A stretch of DNA of 22,806 nt. It comes from a virus. A model generated the notes under the pieces. The model did no database searches. It saw only the letters and a program-made list of their open reading frames with translations, and had not been told where the DNA came from. Each line of letters starts with the position of its first letter. The stretch's first letter is position 1. The DNA lies in IMG/VR virus record IMGVR_UViG_3300045135_000973, positions 1 through 22,806 of that record. One strand, given 5' to 3'. A program made the translations under genes and the position numbers. This document shows, piece by piece, positions 20,836 to 22,806 of this stretch.

Positions 20836-22334
20836 GTACCTTTATCGGCAAAGTTGGCACGACTCCGATATGTCACATGACATCGGATACGCAGACGCAA
20901 ACTACGCTTGAAGGCAGTCCAATCTCGACTACGCTATTCCACTCAGAATTACCGTATGTGTTTGCGCGTGAGCAGTTTGAGCTGACCTCATACTCTAGTT
21001 GGAACAGCGGGTATGGTAGGACATTTGCGTTTAGCCAAGACCTAATTGATTTTAAGGACAATAACCCTGACCTAGCTTGTTTGGTAATACTTGAGGATTC
21101 AAGCGGTAAAAGAGGGTTATTCACACCAACCATCACGCTAAGACACCAAGACCGACAAGGCTCTAAGCATGGTATGAGTTCACTTGGCAATCAGTACACT
21201 TGTGCATTCACAAGCAGTGATAGCCAGTTAGAGGATATGACCCGTCAGCCTAACATTAACTTTACTTTATACACGTTTGATACAGTAGATACGCGAATAA
21301 CGGTATTTAAACACGCATACGTTGGCACTTATTCAAATACCAATAGTGCTTGTTATATGCGGGCATTATCAACAATGTGGTCAGACGAATGCACAGACCG
21401 CTATGATTATTTAAGGGCTAACTTTCCTTCACTCGCTAACTGTTTAGATGATTGGGGCGGTGGTTCTCCAGTAGATTTACGCTCACTAGCCTCTGGCGGT
21501 GTTGATATTGTTAAGGTCAGATTTGTGTTTCTTAACATTACAAATACCGCATCCACATTTGACCGTCAGAAAGATTACTCAGGAACATCAAGCATTACGA
21601 TTAAGGACGATGAATTTAGCGTTGGTAATATTGACCTGATTAAGAATGCGCCGATTATCTCACACGGGCTAAAGAATACGACAGACACCGTAAATTCAAC
21701 TATTGGCACATTAGTTGGCGGTATGCCATCTACTTACACTAATGGCATAGTCAATCCACTAGGAAAGCTGTCAGATGGTGGTAGCCCTTTAGCAAACAGC
21801 ACTCCGGTATTAGAGTTTCCATCTGAATCAGATTCCAATACCACAATGGAGTATGACTTCGCAGCACAAGTATTTAAACGAGATGGAAAGCCGGTATTTA
21901 GTGCAACTACAGCCGCAAAAGGACTGCAAGTTATAGGCACAAAGGAAATTGAATTTGATTTTGCTTCTGGTACTTTTGGCGGTGGCACAGATACATTTGT
22001 ATCGCTCACGCAAACACAATCCGGCACGATAACAGGAGCAGGAGCGAATACTTTGTACTTAGCTTCTATGGTTTATGCAGGTGATGGCACAAATTTTAAT
22101 CAGCCGCTTCCATCATGTGTATACGGTGTTGGAAGAAATAAAATGATGTTGTTTCATTATGCTCGGGTTGTTAATAACCAGAATTATTGGATAGCAGCTC
22201 CGGCTTGGGTGTGCGACATAGATTCATCTGGCAATATTGACGTAAAGGTTCATCGAAGGGGCGGCGATATGACATCATCCATATCCTTTACCTTCGGGGC
22301 TATGAAACTCAGATTAATAGCGATGGATTCCTGA
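20832..22334 (+). CDS. Probable tail fibre / receptor-binding protein
   Basis: This is a 500-residue protein with no enzyme motif that I recognise. The opening MSTFIGKVGTTPICHMTS looks like a tail-attachment segment. The middle is rich in Ser, Thr, Asn and aromatic residues, and the C-terminal 130 residues are beta-rich (FGGGTDTFVSLTQTQSGTITGAGANTLYLA, then a closing ISFTFGAMKLRLIAMDS). Eight cysteines are spread through it. Base usage is somewhat more AT-rich than the neighbouring J-like gene. Location after J, size and composition fit a host-recognition protein. It overlaps the J-like gene by four bases. Confidence 0.65.
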   Translation: MSTFIGKVGTTPICHMTSDTQTQTTLEGSPISTTLFHSELPYVFAREQFELTSYSSWNSGYGRTFAFSQDLIDFKDNNPDLACLVILEDSSGKRGLFTPTITLRHQDRQGSKHGMSSLGNQYTCAFTSSDSQLEDMTRQPNINFTLYTFDTVDTRITVFKHAYVGTYSNTNSACYMRALSTMWSDECTDRYDYLRANFPSLANCLDDWGGGSPVDLRSLASGGVDIVKVRFVFLNITNTASTFDRQKDYSGTSSITIKDDEFSVGNIDLIKNAPIISHGLKNTTDTVNSTIGTLVGGMPSTYTNGIVNPLGKLSDGGSPLANSTPVLEFPSESDSNTTMEYDFAAQVFKRDGKPVFSATTAAKGLQVIGTKEIEFDFASGTFGGGTDTFVSLTQTQSGTITGAGANTLYLASMVYAGDGTNFNQPLPSCVYGVGRNKMMLFHYARVVNNQNYWIAAPAWVCDIDSSGNIDVKVHRRGGDMTSSISFTFGAMKLRLIAMDS

Positions 22335-22374
22335 TTTTGTGCCAGAATGCCGATAGATTATTTGGAGTAACGCT

Positions 22375-22698
22375 ATGTTATATCTAGTAAAAGACGACAA
22401 CGGAACGCAAGTACGAGCTACGTTGACCCGTGAACATGACGGTTCTGTGGTTGATTTGAGTTCAGCTACCGCTGTTCTGAAGTTCCGTAAAAAAGGCACT
22501 TCGACTGTTCTAGCAACCCTGTCAAACTCGGCTACTACTGGTCAGAAGTCTAATGGCATTGCTATTTTCTCATTTACGTCTGCTGCTCTAGCTAACGATG
22601 AGGGCAAATACGAAGGTGAGATTGAGGTGACATTCTCTGGCGGTACAGTTGAAACCGTGTTTGAGATTGAGGACTTCTACCTGCGAGATGACTTCTAA
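22375..22698 (+). CDS. BppU-N-like baseplate/tail protein
   Basis: This is a 107-residue protein. The pattern DNGTQVRATLTREHDGSVVDLSSATAVLKFRKKG...IAIFSFTSAALANDEGKYEGEIEVTF...FEIEDFYLRDDF matches the N-terminal domain of phage baseplate upper proteins (BppU/DUF2479): a small beta-sandwich with the DLSSATAVLKF and GKYEGEIEV strands. Here it stands alone without the usual C-terminal shaft, so it may be an adaptor or decoration of the tail tip. It has a GGAG SD, and is coupled to the next gene by TAATG. Confidence 0.75.
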   Translation: MLYLVKDDNGTQVRATLTREHDGSVVDLSSATAVLKFRKKGTSTVLATLSNSATTGQKSNGIAIFSFTSAALANDEGKYEGEIEVTFSGGTVETVFEIEDFYLRDDF

Positions 22699-22806
22699 TG
22701 AAGATTAAAGTCCTATCAGAGCGAATACTCGCCACGATAGGCGACATGAGGCTGACCGCGAAGGTCGCTTCTGAGCGTATTGTCGCATTAGTTGAAGCCG
22801 GTGCAT
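22698..22806 (+). CDS. Start of a downstream gene (cut by window end)
   Basis: ATG 22698 overlaps the preceding TAA (TAATG). The 36 visible residues begin MKIKVLSERILATIGDMRL and continue as a basic/hydrophobic helix-forming stretch with two SERI-type repeats (LSERILA, ASERIVA). It runs off the window, so no function can be given. Confidence 0.6.
   Translation, partial: MKIKVLSERILATIGDMRLTAKVASERIVALVEAGA

Noticed and set aside
1-22806. CRISPR arrays, insertion sequences, integrase or attachment sites
   Set aside because: No regularly spaced repeats, transposase-like or recombinase-like protein, or terminal repeats were seen.

Overview
The window is a contiguous piece of a tailed-phage (siphovirus-type) genome or prophage. 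Every supported gene is on the + strand. Most junctions are stop/start overlaps of the TAATG, TGATG or ATGA kind, and the order is replication/recombination genes, then packaging, head, neck, tail and tail tip. NinB- and NinG-type recombination proteins, a DnaB-like helicase and lambda-style G/GT tail chaperones with a -1 frameshift point to a proteobacterial host. Nothing in the sequence fixes the genus. No integrase, lysis gene, tRNA or host flank is visible.

Layout. 1-4154: a short upstream gene end, a disrupted small membrane ORF, a small protein with an SSB-like acidic tip, an HTH protein, NinB, a PD-(D/E)XK nuclease candidate, a small HTH-like protein, a PAPS-reductase-like PP-loop protein with a cysteine set, NinG, then three small unknowns behind a good sigma70-type promoter. 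4163-5017: a complete C5-cytosine DNA methyltransferase with a second, 254-codon ORF (4167-4931) inside it in the +1 frame. 5192-7301: a replication block of a CHC2 zinc-finger primase-like protein, a replisome organiser/helicase loader, and a DnaB-like helicase. 7321-8182: a second promoter whose -35 region nearly repeats the first, two small unknowns and a 30-residue membrane peptide. 8183-8409: non-coding DNA rich in inverted repeats ending in an intrinsic terminator. 8461-13852: small and large terminase, portal, MuF-like head protein, scaffold, major capsid, then a UUCG-loop terminator. 13901-16313: connector, completion and tail-terminator genes, a small ORF, major tail protein, a three-way-junction-like RNA element, and chaperones G/GT with a GGGAAAC slippery site. 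16300-22806: tape measure, three tail-tip proteins (the last J-like with an Fn3-like module), a probable receptor-binding protein, a BppU-N-like protein, and a gene cut by the window end.

The most striking features are two. First, the methyltransferase gene appears to be dual-coding: the embedded ORF looks like a recognisable phage protein family (W-x-TPTA, LNP-x-WVEWLMGFP) whose signature motifs are the +1-frame reading of conserved methyltransferase motifs VI-X, and both start codons share one Shine-Dalgarno. Second, reading by eye I found no GATC, no GGCC and no CCWGG anywhere in 22.8 kb, although CTAG, CCGG, GCGC and GTAC are present. This suggests selection by host restriction systems. 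Functions are assigned from motif recognition and gene order only; no database search was possible.
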